Source: Pestalotiopsis fici W106-1
Lineage: Eukaryota; Ascomycota; Sordariomycetes; Amphisphaeriales; Sporocadaceae
NCBI RefSeq assembly: GCF_000516985.1
Contig: NW_006917092.1
Location: 2,372,619 to 2,436,618 of the forward strand
DNA length: 64,000 nucleotides
Reading direction: 5' to 3'
The notes beneath the pieces were generated by a model. That model searched no databases and was not told the origin of the DNA. It was given only the letters and a program-made list of their open reading frames with translations. This document shows positions 48,518 through 60,700 of this stretch, piece by piece; positions within the stretch are counted from its first letter, which is position 1, and each line of letters opens with the position of its first letter. Both the position numbers and the translations under genes were made by a program.

Positions 48518-49193
48518 GGTGTTTTTTTTTTGGTGGTCTCAAAGGAGGCAAAATCTAATGAGGAGTAAGAAGATTAGGTTCATAAATATGAAAGATAAAG
48601 AATTAGATCATTCAAAAGTCTTCATCAACCTTTATATAGAATGCTAACAATCTCATGTTGAGTGACCCCTTGATACACACATTACAACAAGCACTATTTA
48701 TAGCACTTGAAATAAATAACCGCCGAGCCTGTATAACCGCTGATGGCTACCCCACTACAGCCCACTAACCCGACCATCCTTCCCCGACCATCCTATTGGT
48801 CAGTTATGTACGCATTCACATTTGTTTTGGCTGTACGAGCGTAGACCTGATGGCTTTCTAGCTTTGTGAATAGATATAATCGCAATCTGTCCTGTGCGTG
48901 GCAAAGACCTGTTTCCGTGTAGTGACCTGACGCCTACAGTAGCAGATCGCAAGTGCGGGGTATTGCCAGATACGTGGGCGCTTACCACCAACCAATCAAT
49001 CATGTGATTAGTCCACCTGGCAACCGTAAAACTTTGGGTAAAATTCCTCTCCACGAAGGCATCTTCATTAGCCGTCCGGTGCCATATTAGTAGAGATCTT
49101 TCAGAGCTTGATCTCATATCGCGAACAGGATCGAAGCCTTTCAGCTTGCAACTCAACTCAACTTAACTACAACCTTGTGATACTGCATTGGAG
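48518..49193. other. Intergenic region before the APH-family gene
   Basis: AT-rich sequence with a T-run at 48526-48532 and a short tandem duplication of CCCGACCATCCTT near 48769-48795. No gene is supported. Confidence 0.5.
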
Positions 49194-50501
49194 ATGTCAC
49201 GGGGAAGCCAGGATGGGCTGGCGTGGGAGGAAACGCTTTTCGATCTCGTGCCTCGCTGGACTCGAGAGCCATCAATTGAGGCGATCGAGAGAACATGCCG
49301 TCAGAAACTCAATATTGGTTCCGAGGATACCTGTGCCGTTTCTATGTTTGCGTCTGGCGCCTTCAATAAGCTCTTTATGGTCACTTATGCCGATCAATCG
49401 GCGTTGATGCGAGTTTCTCTACCGGTCTATCCGCATATCAAAACACGCAGTGAGGCAGCCACTTTGCGATGGGTGCGCGAGAATACCAAAGTCCCCGTTC
49501 CTCAAGTGCTCGCATTTGAGGACAGCAATGACAACGAAATCGGCTTTGAGTGGATATTGATGGACCTTATACCGGGGTCTCCAGCTCACAAGCGATGGCG
49601 CACCATGTCAATGAAGCAGAAAGAAGACTTCACAACAAAGATGGTGGAATTTCAGGCAGATCTATTCCGCCTCGGTCGTCCCGAGTCCACGTTTAGCGGC
49701 ATAGGGACCCTGAATTTCGAGACAAAAGAGCAGGACTCTGAAGGGGTTTCGACGTCAATTATTCCTGGCGAACTCGTCTCTCACTCGTTCTTCATGGGAG
49801 ATCACCTGCACTACGATGTTGCGAGGGGACCTTTCCTCTCTAGCTATGACTGGTTAAGCTCAGAGCTGAAAATCATCATACTTGAGCAGGAGACAGTTAT
49901 CGAAAAGGCAGAAGACGAAGACGATAAAGAAGACGCCGAGGAAATTCTCACATCGGCCCGGAAACTACTTTCCCTCCTCCCCAAGATCTTCTCGCCTACT
50001 CAGCCTGGCGCAGAGGCGACTGTCATCTACCACGATGATCTAAATCTTTGGAACATTCTTGTCGATTCTCAGGGAAGCATCACAGCTGTTGTAGATTGGG
50101 AGTGCGTCTCGGCACTGCCGATCTGGATGGCTACCAGGATGCCCAAGTTCCTGACCGACTCAAGCCGAGAGGAGGAGCCAAAGCGGGATGAATACATGGA
50201 CGAGACAGCCTCGGACTCGGCGGAACGAGAGAAGAGTAGTGATCCAAATCTTCTCGACAACGAAGGCAAGGATGATTTGTATTGGATACACAGAATGGAG
50301 TGGGAAGTCACACAGCTGCGAAAAGTCTATTCAACGAAAATGAGGGAGCTCTGGCCGGACTGGCCGCTGGAGGAGAGCAATCTCAAAGTCGACTTTTATG
50401 AAGCAGTCTTGCAATGTGCTGCTGGAATCTTTCTGAAACAGGTGGATAAGTGGGCTGATGGCAAAGAGAGTGGCCAAAGCCTACGATTAACGGATGTTTA
50501 G
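49194..50501 (+). CDS. Aminoglycoside phosphotransferase (APH) family kinase-like protein
   Basis: An intronless 435-residue protein of the APH/choline-kinase-like fold, an expanded family in filamentous fungi whose natural substrates are mostly unknown. Visible are an N-lobe loop FASGAFNKLFMVTYAD with the strand ALMRVSLPV holding likely ATP-contact residues, TRSEAATLRWVRENTKVPVPQV, the hinge region EWILMDLIPGS, the catalytic loop YHDDLNLWNILVD (His at about 280 and the following Asp, then Asn) and the metal-binding VVDWE. An acidic Asp/Glu-rich stretch lies at about residues 235-255. I start at the ATG at 49194, two codons inside the longest open frame, which begins with TTG. Antibiotic resistance should not be inferred for the fungal members. 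Confidence 0.85.
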   Translation: MSRGSQDGLAWEETLFDLVPRWTREPSIEAIERTCRQKLNIGSEDTCAVSMFASGAFNKLFMVTYADQSALMRVSLPVYPHIKTRSEAATLRWVRENTKVPVPQVLAFEDSNDNEIGFEWILMDLIPGSPAHKRWRTMSMKQKEDFTTKMVEFQADLFRLGRPESTFSGIGTLNFETKEQDSEGVSTSIIPGELVSHSFFMGDHLHYDVARGPFLSSYDWLSSELKIIILEQETVIEKAEDEDDKEDAEEILTSARKLLSLLPKIFSPTQPGAEATVIYHDDLNLWNILVDSQGSITAVVDWECVSALPIWMATRMPKFLTDSSREEEPKRDEYMDETASDSAEREKSSDPNLLDNEGKDDLYWIHRMEWEVTQLRKVYSTKMRELWPDWPLEESNLKVDFYEAVLQCAAGIFLKQVDKWADGKESGQSLRLTDV

Positions 50502-51955
50502 ATACTCCCATCACAAATGTATCATACTGCCTGCCTGCATTAATCCAACTTTGTGCAATAAGAATCAAATTCATAAGTGAATGAGTAAAATGGTAGTAAT
50601 TGCAATAATAAATGTGTTATTAACACTGTCATGTTGCACACTTACAACGGGACTGAGCCTCATGTATAGGGTATGATATGTGTGATTGTATAGGTAATCT
50701 ACCCGATCCAACGTTTAGTGGAATCAGTAGTTGTGGGCTGGGAACAAGCGCAAAAAATTAGCGGGGTTGTAGCGGGTGCTGCCGCTTTAGGTACCTAACC
50801 TAGTAGCTTGCTCAGGCATAGATCTGGCTGTCTTCGATGCGAACACTTTTTAATTTTTTTGGTAGAGAAGCGGAGGGTCCTAGAACAAGTAGTGCTCCTG
50901 CCTGCCAATGACGTCAAGTAGCAAGTCTGTTCAGTTTCGACATCAAGGGAACATAAAACGGACTGTGCAAGGAGCGACTCGTACAGGGGATGTAATCGCG
51001 AGGCATACCCTTCAAGCATGACGGCCAAGCACCTCATCGATCGCCCGGTACCCCCCACATGGAAAGCATCGTTAGCAACCGCATGAGCGAGAGGCTCAAA
51101 AAGTAAGATGTACGGCACGGTACAAAGGTCACACATGTGGCGAGAGCTAGGATCACAACGCCAAAACTCACTTCTCATCCTGGTTTTTAACACATGCACA
51201 TTCCAAGGATTTGTGTCAACGGATTCAACTTTCTCGTATGAAGTGGCGTGGAGATGAGAAGACAACAAGGCTGGGAAAAGTTGGCGGGGGAAACGGGGGT
51301 TCAACGTTAAAAGTTTTTGTCTTGAAGCATTGCATTGGCTAGAGATAGATGGAAGTGAAGAGTGCAAGTCTAAAGCTCGTTTTACGCTCAATTGTTAGGA
51401 GTCGGAATTTGAAGTTTTATGGGTAGAAGCCACCCCGATTATGATTTACATCGTCTTAAACCTTTAGCAATATAAATCATCCGATGTGATGAATTCCAAG
51501 CTGGTACAGAAACACTAGAATGACTGAACAAGCCATTGGGTCTGTTTGTCTTTTAGATCCTCGTAAGATTTAAGGCATCGGAGGTGTATTTTGCGGCATG
51601 AGGATTTAGGTTATGCTGTCAGCACAGTTACCCTCAACTTACGTGGTCGATTTAATGTTACCGTTGGCCATGTTGCAAAAGCTTGTCCTAACTCTTTTAC
51701 CATTATGTAGCTCAAAATATGAGTGGAAAACATTTGAGCATAAAACCTTACATAGTCAGCGACTGGCACCAAGACAACAACAGTACGGATTTGTTTATTC
51801 TTTGAATTGTTTCTTCTTCTTTTCTTTTTGTTTTGAAGAGGTCGGGGTGCCCCATATAAAGTTATATTCAAGTCCCTCTTCTTGTGTTTCCCAACTCCTA
51901 GAGTGCCTTCATTCAAACATATTCCATCATAGCTCCCTCGCCAAGAATACCAAAT
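50502..51955. other. Intergenic region before the secreted EF-hand gene
   Basis: 1.45 kb. A 198-codon minus-strand frame at 50795-51391 lacks an ATG start and any recognised domain. A TATATAA-like box near 51855 (CATATAAAG) would fit the promoter of the downstream gene. Confidence 0.45.
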
Positions 51956-52554
51956 ATGAAACTGCTACCAATTGTACTCATTGGTGCTTATTGCGCCAAA
52001 GAGATCCTTGCCGAGTGTTGTCCATCGGATGGCGTCGACAGGTGTGATGATCACACACTCGGAACGCCTTGTTGCGGTCACGGGAAGTGTAATGTGTTTT
52101 GTTGCGCATGCAAAAATGGTGAGCATTTCTATCTGTGTACTAGCTTTTGGCACCTAATGGAAATTGTCAGGTTGCAGACGTCAGAGGAGCGTGTTCGAAT
52201 CAGAAAGCTTCCAAAGCATCATCGACAAACCGACCACCTTTGGTTCGGAATCCAATCACCCTGCCTGCTCTTACGACACAACTTTTGAGGGGATTGATAC
52301 CGATAATGACAATATCATCAGTCTCTCAGAATATCTGGTCTGGGTGGCTGGTACCAACCCTGGAGCAGTAGCTAACTCTACAGCACTCGGACTTTGGATT
52401 GACTGGTTTTACCGGTACGTTGAGATATGATTATTCTTTGTGATCAGGCTGTATGTGTCAAACTCTTTCTAACAAGAAAACATGGGCAAATAGTTTCGAC
52501 ACGGACGGTGATGGCAAGCTACACTTTGATGACATGCACTTCCCGTCCAAATAA
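51956..52554 (+). CDS. Small secreted Cys-rich protein with EF-hand motifs, candidate effector
   Basis: Three exons, 51956-52118, 52171-52414 and 52494-52554, give 155 residues in exact phase. A signal peptide (MKLLPIVLIGAYCAKEILAE) is followed by a compact cysteine-rich module (residues about 21-57) with eleven cysteines, several in CC pairs (ECCPSDGVDRCDD, TPCCGHGKC, FCCACKNGC). Then comes a C-terminal half with two EF-hand loops: GIDTDNDNIISLSEYL and, encoded across the last intron, FDTDGDGKLHFDDMHF. The last loop is a near-canonical D-x-D-x-D-G calcium site. Size, secretion signal and cysteine content resemble fungal effector candidates. The combination with EF-hands suggests a secreted calcium-binding protein. 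I do not recognise a named family. Confidence 0.82.
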
Positions 52555-53368
52555 GGGGGTTGTTTCGGACGTAGAGGGGGTTCAACAAGGTATGGTGAGA
52601 CCTCAACGTCTCGTGGAACAGCCTATATTCCAAATGTTGCTCTACATATCAGTAAAAGCGAATAATAGTGTGTCGGCTAGAAAAGATCTCTCAACAAGGT
52701 CTATTATAGGAATATAAATTGGTTTCATTGGTTTCAACGCCTAGAAAACATGATGTAGAGTATGGATTGACGTCAAGTATGAAGTAATCTTACTGTATTT
52801 ACTTTCATGATACAATAATATGCAATAGAAATGCCGCTCAACTGCTATTGTGAATATTGATTTTATACGTCTTCTTTCCACCAAAAGATGTCTAGTAACA
52901 ACAATATGGGTACCATTGCTATTGATGAGAGTAACCGATCCAGCTACGACTTGCTCATTCAGGATAAAAGCATCCAAGAAGATGTGGTCAGTGGGTCTCC
53001 CTGGGATATGCCGCTTGACAACGACCAGGAGACGAGGCAGGTTGTCCTAGATCGGTGGATGGCGGTGGGAACCTCTATATTAGGATGCTTCAGTCATGCC
53101 TGTGATTTCTGACTGTCACATTCAGAATCCAGCCTACAGATTGAAGGTCAGGCCGTAAGGCCAAATTGACCATTGTCACCAAAATGTCAGAGCTGCATTG
53201 TCGCATCTGGTTAGATTAGTCGTGTTTGTCGCATGGGGCTATGGATGCGCGATAAGCAATGCTGGGCTCAGCCGCAAGTTTAGACGGTTCAATATTTTTA
53301 TTTTTTATCCGTGTAATTATCAGAGGAAGCAGATGTTTTTTATAGAAAAAGGGAATTGACTTTTGCCT
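52555..53368. other. Intergenic region, EF-hand gene / coiled-coil gene
   Basis: A 74-codon plus-strand frame from an ATG at 52888 is the only candidate, and it has no recognised features. T/A-rich runs lie near 53295-53350. Confidence 0.4.
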
Positions 53369-56300
53369 TCAACTTGTCAAAGTCGATACGTCACGTTTGC
53401 CGACCAGAACAAATACCTCCTCAGCAACAGGATCAAGGACTCTCCTCTCTCTCAATCTGCGCTTGTGGCCTATTTTTGTTCCCCAAAACAACCTTTTCAA
53501 ACGTTCCGACTGAATCAAGCTGACAGATACAAGGAGACGCGGTTCGGCTGCTTGGTTTGGCCGGTCGACCTTCACTAGCAAAGGAGTATCGACAGCTCCC
53601 ATGATGTAGGTTTCCGAGTGTCGCAGTTCCCATCTGCCTTGCACCGGTGACGCAACACTCGACGCACTTTGCTGTTCGCAGCATGCCACAGCGGTCCAGA
53701 ACAGCCCCGTTGAATTTGCCCATAGCGATGAAGGCGCTCTGCACTTGAGGTGGCTGGTCTCGAGACAGTCCATGGTAATGTACGCAAAGGTAGCGACTTC
53801 GTCAGAATCAGCAAGCATTCTGGCCCAATAGTTCTCCTTGGTGCACGGGACCTGAAAGCATTGAAACGCAATACCCGGCTGAATACAGCCAATAACCAAG
53901 TTTTCTCCTTTCCTGTCAATTCCAGTGTCGCGCATCGATGTTAAGACGGCGATGACAAGGCACTCGAAGGTCTTTTGGTGGTCATGAGGCAACGCCGCAG
54001 CCCATTGACCAAGGTCTTTGCTTTCCAAGGCCGTGATGATGTCAAAGTCCTCGACCAAAGAGCTCCAGAGTGGCGGCTCGCTTATCAAGGCCGCGACATA
54101 AGTCGACAGCAAGTCGGCCAGCATCTTCCTAAGGCTGACTCTCCGTGCTACCCCCGTGCAAACACTGATTTGGACACTATACAGCTCTTCAAAATCCGAT
54201 TTATATAGTCGTGCCAGCATTCTTGACTTCTTGGTCAGCCCTCTCATTTTAACCCATGTCTGATTCAATTGTAGAGCAGCGATGGGACTCTGCCCTGCCT
54301 GGAGCCCGAATCCAAGTTGCCGTTCTGCCTTCTCCCAATAGTCACGATAAGTACCCAACTCATGCAGGAACACAGACGCGCTGCGTAAGGGGTCTTGCTG
54401 CCGAGCCTCACAGCTAGCGTTTACAGTGACCCAGGCGCCGATGACAGCTTTTTGACTCCGACTGAATGTGATCTGTGGCAGCTCCTCTAGACGTGGTTCG
54501 CGTGACCAGTGCAACAGTGCTCGGCTTGCATCCTGACCAGTCGCTGTGATGCAGCCTCCACCGACATAGATGGCGTGAATAACCTCGTGGTCATCTGAAG
54601 CCGATATAAGCTGGCCGGGCCCCCAAGTATCGAGAAGATCGCAAGGACTGGCGATCAAGTTGTGCTTTTCCTTGGACGTAATGGTGCTCTTTGCCTCGCT
54701 TATTCTGGAGTAATATCGAAAAGCAAAGGCTGGTTGCCCAAGCATATCACCGAAACACGCGAGGTTAACAAGGGATCCAAGTATACATGGACCATCATAG
54801 TCGTTTGTCCGCTCTGCTGCTCCCAGCAGCATGATTTGGTCGACTCCTCTGTCCAAGAATGCCGGACTTATCGGCCCACAATGGGCTCGGGAGTATGATA
54901 GCAATGCGGTAGAGAGGAATTGGACCACTATACTCAAGAGAAGCGGGGCGGGTATTTCATCATTTCCGCCATTGACGAAGGAGAACCCTGGAAGAAGCCT
55001 CGAAATATCTTCTGGATTCGGGGTGGCTATTTGGCTTCTCAAGTCCCTGATGACTTGAAGATCTAAGCTGTGAAGATGTACTTCCGTGGCTGAACTTGAA
55101 ATGGAAAGATAGGTGAATTTGTTGCAGCATCCCCCAACCTGCTGAAGGCTTCCAGCAGCAACTGAGAGATGGTCCAGGACACGGGTCAGAGTTTCCTCTA
55201 GCCCTTGAGTGTGGTACAGGACGGTACCTCGCGAAATCTCCGCATCAAATTCGACGTGCCCAAGGTCTAATGTTCTGTCATCGCTGACAGAAGGACGTAC
55301 ACCGCCAAGACCACACAGGATGTCGATGATGTCCTCCACAGCTACTTCGGAAATATGATTTTCCAAAAACAATGATTCGTTCGCTTCCAAAGTCGGCAAC
55401 AAAGCTTTCTCGTCTCTTGTTGTGGAATGTCTGTCTGCACACAAGCAGTTTTCGACGTGAAAATCACTTTTGAATGAGGGAGATGAGGGTATATCGAAGT
55501 CGGAAAAGATCCAGGGGCTATCAGAAGACTCCTCAACAAGTTCTTGGGCAATTACATCCAATGATAGCCCTAACTGTCGCAATTCATCAATCCAAGCAAA
55601 GGCCCCGCTGGCGACTTCGTCGAATGATTCACGAAGCAGACCGGCGATCGAGTTGAGGTCTTTCCTATTAATAGCTTCCTGGAAGCGCTGGGGAATCGGT
55701 TGGGGAATTTGCCGGAGAATTGGCTCGTAAATTGGCAAGAGGGTTGAAACACGGGATTGATGCTTCCGGCTTGAGGAGCTCTTGCTTTCAACCTTAGGCT
55801 TAGGTAGTAGAGGCTCCGGGATATAATCACCACTACTAAATTGTGAGGTAGTCTCATAACTGGTGGACCTAGGGACTACACTCCATGAAGGCGAACTGGT
55901 GTAATTTGGATTGATAGGGCCAAAGCCTCGGGTTGTGACCGGCGGGCCTCGTGGAGTGCGATAATCCTCACTGGGATATACGACGGTGTTGATCCGCTCG
56001 AGTAGCCTGTTATCCTGACCCTGGTGCTGGCGACGCTTGCTTCTGGATTTACTACGGCCATCTGAGGATTCACTCGACGCCATGCTCGTTGCATAGCCTG
56101 AGTCGGATAAAGGTGCCAAACGTCGACGCAAGTCGTGGACTTCAATTTCGTAGGTATCTCTCTGATGTCTGAGTGTAGCGTTTTCCTCTCTGAGGCTTCG
56201 AATTTCGAGTTCTTTTTCACGAAGTGTCGATCTGAACGCTGTCAATTGTGCATCTAGATCGTTTGCCTTGCTCTTATATCTTCCCTTTTCCTCGCGGCAC

Positions 56301-56500
56301 GAGTCCAAAGCTTCCTGCAGGGCACCAACGTTGAACCGTTGAACGTCATAATCTTGAGCTGTGGAGAACCGATTAGATTTCCCTTTTATATATATCTAGT
56401 CAATAGACGAACCGAGTCCTGAATCCCGACTTCGAGGTGAGGTTCGGGAGGAACTGTCGCTCTCCCGGAATCTGACTGTTCTTTCTCTGCCATCTGGCAT
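53369..56500 (-). CDS. Large coiled-coil protein of unknown function
   Basis: Exons 56413-56500 and 53369-56358 give 1025 residues. The small first exon (MPDGRERTVRFRESDSSSRT) joins in phase through a 54-bp intron with a weak GTTCGT donor and a CACAG acceptor. The second exon alone has no ATG near its start, so the join is favoured. Residues about 40-110 form a charged coiled coil (AQDYDVQRFNVGALQEALDS, then LREKELEIRSLREENATLR). Residues about 120-230 are Ser/Arg-rich and disordered. About 235-310 is a helical region (FQEAINRKDLNSIAGLLRES). The remaining 700 residues contain scattered cysteines (CLCAD, GGCCNKF, RTAKC-like) and no domain I recognise. The layout (basic/Ser-rich start, coiled coil, unknown C-terminal region) is one I associate with fungus-specific hypothetical proteins. 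It lies head to head with the NLR gene, 1.3 kb apart. Confidence 0.75.
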
Positions 56501-57793
56501 ATTGACGACCGTGAGTAAAGCAAGTGAGGATACAGTGTAATCTAAAAAGTGCGATATTCTGACCAAGGACAACTATAGCCAAATTGTTTATGTCTTTGGA
56601 TAGTTGACAGCAAAGTCTACGAACATGCACTTCTTGACAAGGAATGCAAACATGTGAAGGCGCTTACGGAGACATACTGCGGGGCTGAGAAAATGGACCT
56701 ATAAATAGTCGAGATCTCCAGGACCAAGCCACACTTGGATCGCGGCCTTGGCGTGGAGGCTATGGAATGGATTGTGGTCGAAAGCAAGATCATCAAGGGA
56801 AAGAATGGGTATATTGGAGACTGATCTCCTACATGCTACACAGTCAGTCTTTGCCGCAGTGATCGATTCAAGCATCTATCTTACTTATAGGTGAGTCATT
56901 TAATACGGCTTGACGACTATACTTGTGAATTAGTTCGAGACCCATGTTTCTACTAATGTTTGCCCAGTTTAGTATATTAGATAGCGTTCCCTCTTACTAT
57001 TAACCCCGACACCTCTTATACTTCAGGATTACCTTTTCTCTTCTTCAAAGCCTCCTTTGTGAACTTGTAGCAATGCGGTTTGAGTGATTGGAAACATGAG
57101 AATTTAGCGCGGATAGCGGGGTCATCCGGGGCTCAGCTTGGCCGGTCTCAACGCGGCCATGCTGCTGCACCTGTGAGGGAGAAGGTTACCTCTACCTTAG
57201 GTAGGTAGGGTTAGGCCAACAGAGAGCTTCCACGATAGCTAGTTCAAAGAGAGTTGCGTTTGCCAAGATATTCTACACGTTCGCTATCTATTCTCTGCAT
57301 CGTATAAAAGAATGTCAAAGAAGTAAAATATTGAGCATCAGGCTAGGAAAATCCTGTGGCGTGGAATGATGGGATGGCGGACTGGCTCGATTGGGATCCT
57401 GTCATGATCATCCTGGAGCACCAGTTGCCCATTCATGTTGCGATTCCGCCTCGCTGCACAAATTGCATCGTAGCACAAGCTGCAGGGCTCTTTTGGTTCA
57501 AGCTGTCCTATCAGGTCTCAGCACATATACCTAATGCGCCACGCTGCACCCCAGCCGGGCGACGCCAGAGATCACCTTGGGCATCGATGCAACCCCCCTC
57601 ACATTTCGTCCTTGAATCGAGTATCTAGCCATGTAGGCAGTCACTATTTGTCGACGGGAGCCTCGATGGGTCATCTTTGATCCAACGGCTTCTGAAAAGT
57701 CGTTAAACACTCCAAACAAGGAAGACGGAGTGACTTTCACAGGGGAGAAAATTGAACAAATGCATTCCATCTCAGGACTAAAAGCCACCAACC
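56501..57793. other. Divergent promoter region, coiled-coil gene / NLR gene
   Basis: 1.3 kb between divergent start codons, so shared regulation is possible. A TAGGTAGGTAGGG motif lies at about 57201-57212. No gene is supported. Confidence 0.5.
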
Positions 57794-60700
57794 ATGTCAG
57801 ATCCAACAATCTATACAGTTGCTTGGATCTGTGCCATTGGGACCGAGCTCGTTGCTGCAAAGCAATTTCTTGACCAAACGCATGACGATGCAGACCAGCT
57901 TCCCAACCACGATGACAACACGTACGTTCTCGGCAACATTGCTAGGCATAACATCGTTATTGCCGCATTGCCGCAAGGGCAGTATGGGCTTGTCAGTGCT
58001 GCCATCGTCGCTCGAGATATGGTGCGCAGCTTTCCCAACCTACGTTTCGCCTTGATGGTTGGCATCGGTGGTGGCGCACCAAGCAAGAGGCACGACATTC
58101 GGCTTGGTGATATCGTTGTGAGCTCGCCTGGTTCTGGCATGGGAGGCGTGCTTCAATACGACTTTGGCAAGACTATCCAAGACGAAAGCCTCCAAACCAC
58201 CGGACACCTCAATCAATCGCCGCAGTGCCTACTAAGGGCGATTCCTTTCCTCGAGGCTGACTACGAAAGCGATGGCAATGGCATTGATGAGAAAATCGTC
58301 CATGTCCTTGAAAAAAAGCCACTTTTGCGCAAGAAGTATGGAAAGCCGGACTCCAGCACAGACCGGTTATTCAACTCAACGTACAAGCATGCTGGAGACA
58401 ACGATCAAGAGTGCACGGCTACGTGTGTTGATACCGAATTGATCGTTAGATCTACACGATCTGAGGAGCAAGACGGTCCCAACATTCATTTCGGACTCAT
58501 TGCTTCAGCCAACCAACTTATGAAAGATGCACACATACGCGACCAGCTTTCGTCAGAAAAGGATGTGCTATGCTTTGAGATGGAAGCTGCCGGGCTTATG
58601 AATCAGTTTTCGTGCCTTGTCGTGCGCGGCATCTGTGATTACTCAGATACACACAAAAACAAAGCCTGGCAAGGCTATGCAGCTATGGCTGCAGCCGCCT
58701 ACGCAAAGGATTTGCTGCGAAAAGTCGCACCGAATAGGATCGAAGCAGAGCGGCGGCTAGCAGATGTCCTTTCGGGCGGTATATAATTCCACGAGGCCAA
58801 AAGACGGGTGATCGTACTAATGTCTCGATAGTGGATTCCAAGCTTGAAGACATCAACTCTCAGATGAAAGCCACGCACACAGAAATCGAAAGCATTCAAA
58901 AGGACAAGCACTCCAACGACATCTTTCAATGGATAGATCCACCCGATGTTTCTTCCAACCTAAACAAAGCTATCAAAGCCCGCCATCCAGGCTCGGGCCT
59001 TTCATTGCTTGAAAGCAAGGCATATACTACGTGGAAGAGGCAAAAAAATTCGTTTCTTTGGCTCCATGGCATCCCTGGGTGCGGCAAAACCGTCCTCGCG
59101 TCAACTATAATCGAAGACCTGCAAAGGGAGCAGTGCCAAAATCCTTCACAGGCACTGCTCTACTTCTACTTTGATTTCACCGATAGCCGGAAACAGTCCT
59201 TTGAGAATGCCCTTCGCTCCTTCGTCTGTCAGATGCATCATCAGAGCGAAAAGGGTCAAAAACATCTCAATTCGCTCTATTCGCAAGTCTGCAGGAACGG
59301 AAGCGTACAGCCTAGTTCCGACGCTTTGCAAAAGACTCTAGCTGGTATGATCGGCGATACTAAAGAAGTTTGGATCGTGCTCGATGCTCTTGATGAGTGC
59401 ACGTTTAGATACGAAACGCTATCTTGGTTGAGAAGTTTTACCCAAGGTTCTTCTATGCAGGCCATTGTGCATCTCCTGGTAACGAGTCGGCCGGAGCATG
59501 ATATTAAAGCGGATATTCAAGGTTACGCCAGCGACGAAGAAATGATCTCTATACAAGACGATTTGCTGGAAGTGGATATAAGGAACTACGTAAAGGCCAG
59601 AGTCCGCGAGCACGAAGGCCTTAGTCGGTGGCGTGGACATAAGGGGATCCAAGACAAAATTGAGGCCAGTCTGATCGAAAGGGCCGACGGAATGTAAGAA
59701 ACTCTAAACTCGACTTGGACTAATGATTTCAGTCTGGTTTTTCGATGGTATTTATTTAACGTTATTAATAATTAGCTAATATAATATAGGTTTCGCTGGG
59801 TGGCTTTGCAACTAGACGCGCTGGAGGGCTGCTTTGAACGGAAAGCTTTGCTTAAAACACTCCAAAACCTACCCGAAACGCTAGATGAGACATATGAGCG
59901 GATACTGGCAAATATACCTTCGGCTCATATGCACTATACGAGACGGATTTTGCAGTTCTTGACGTACTCGGATCGACCTCTACGCCTTGAAGAGGCGGTG
60001 GATGCAATTGCCGTTGATGTTGAAGAGGGTGTGATTCGAGGACATCGATTTGATCCTGAGGATAGATTGCCGGTGCCAGAAGAGATCACCCGGTACTGCT
60101 CGGGCCTTGTTGTGCTCGTGTCAAGGCCAGCTATTTACGTCGGCGCACCAATAGTAAAAGAAATCCAGCTGGCACATTTCTCAGTCCAGGAGTACCTTAC
60201 CTCAACCCGTATTCCGAGCGAAATTTCTGGATATTTACAAAAGACACTCGCTTCAAGCTCTATTGCCAAGGTTTGCCTAGCATATCTTTCGGAACTTCAA
60301 CAAGGAAAAGCAGAGTATGAGATTAGCGAGGATTTCCCGTTGGCCAGGTATTCCGCACAATATTGGGCAAAACATGCTGTTCTTGGCGAGCGCGATAACG
60401 AATGCATATCCAAGCTAGCAACGGAACTTTTACTAGATCATCCTCAAACGCGAGACTGGTGCCTATTTTATAACAGGACTAGTAGCTGGCGCAAACCACA
60501 GGAAGGTACACCTTTAGTACCTGCCCTGTATTACGCATCCCTCCTAGGATTTCCACGTTGTTTTAAGATTCTCCTTGGCGAGGGGGCCAATCCCAACGCG
60601 CAAGGTGGGTATTACGGCAACGCACTGCAAGCGGCTTCGAAAAAAGGACACAAAGCGGTTGTCAAGATACTGCTCGACCAAGGAAAAGTTGTCCAAGGGC

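Noticed and set aside
50795..51391. Minus-strand 198-codon frame
   Set aside because: The start is TTG, the Ser/Leu/Cys-rich composition looks like random translation, and no homology was recognised.
52888..53112. 74-codon plus-strand frame from an ATG
   Set aside because: Has an ATG but no recognised features and no splice partner. Too short to claim.
53750..54208. Plus-strand frames within the coiled-coil gene
   Set aside because: Shadows of the long minus-strand frame.
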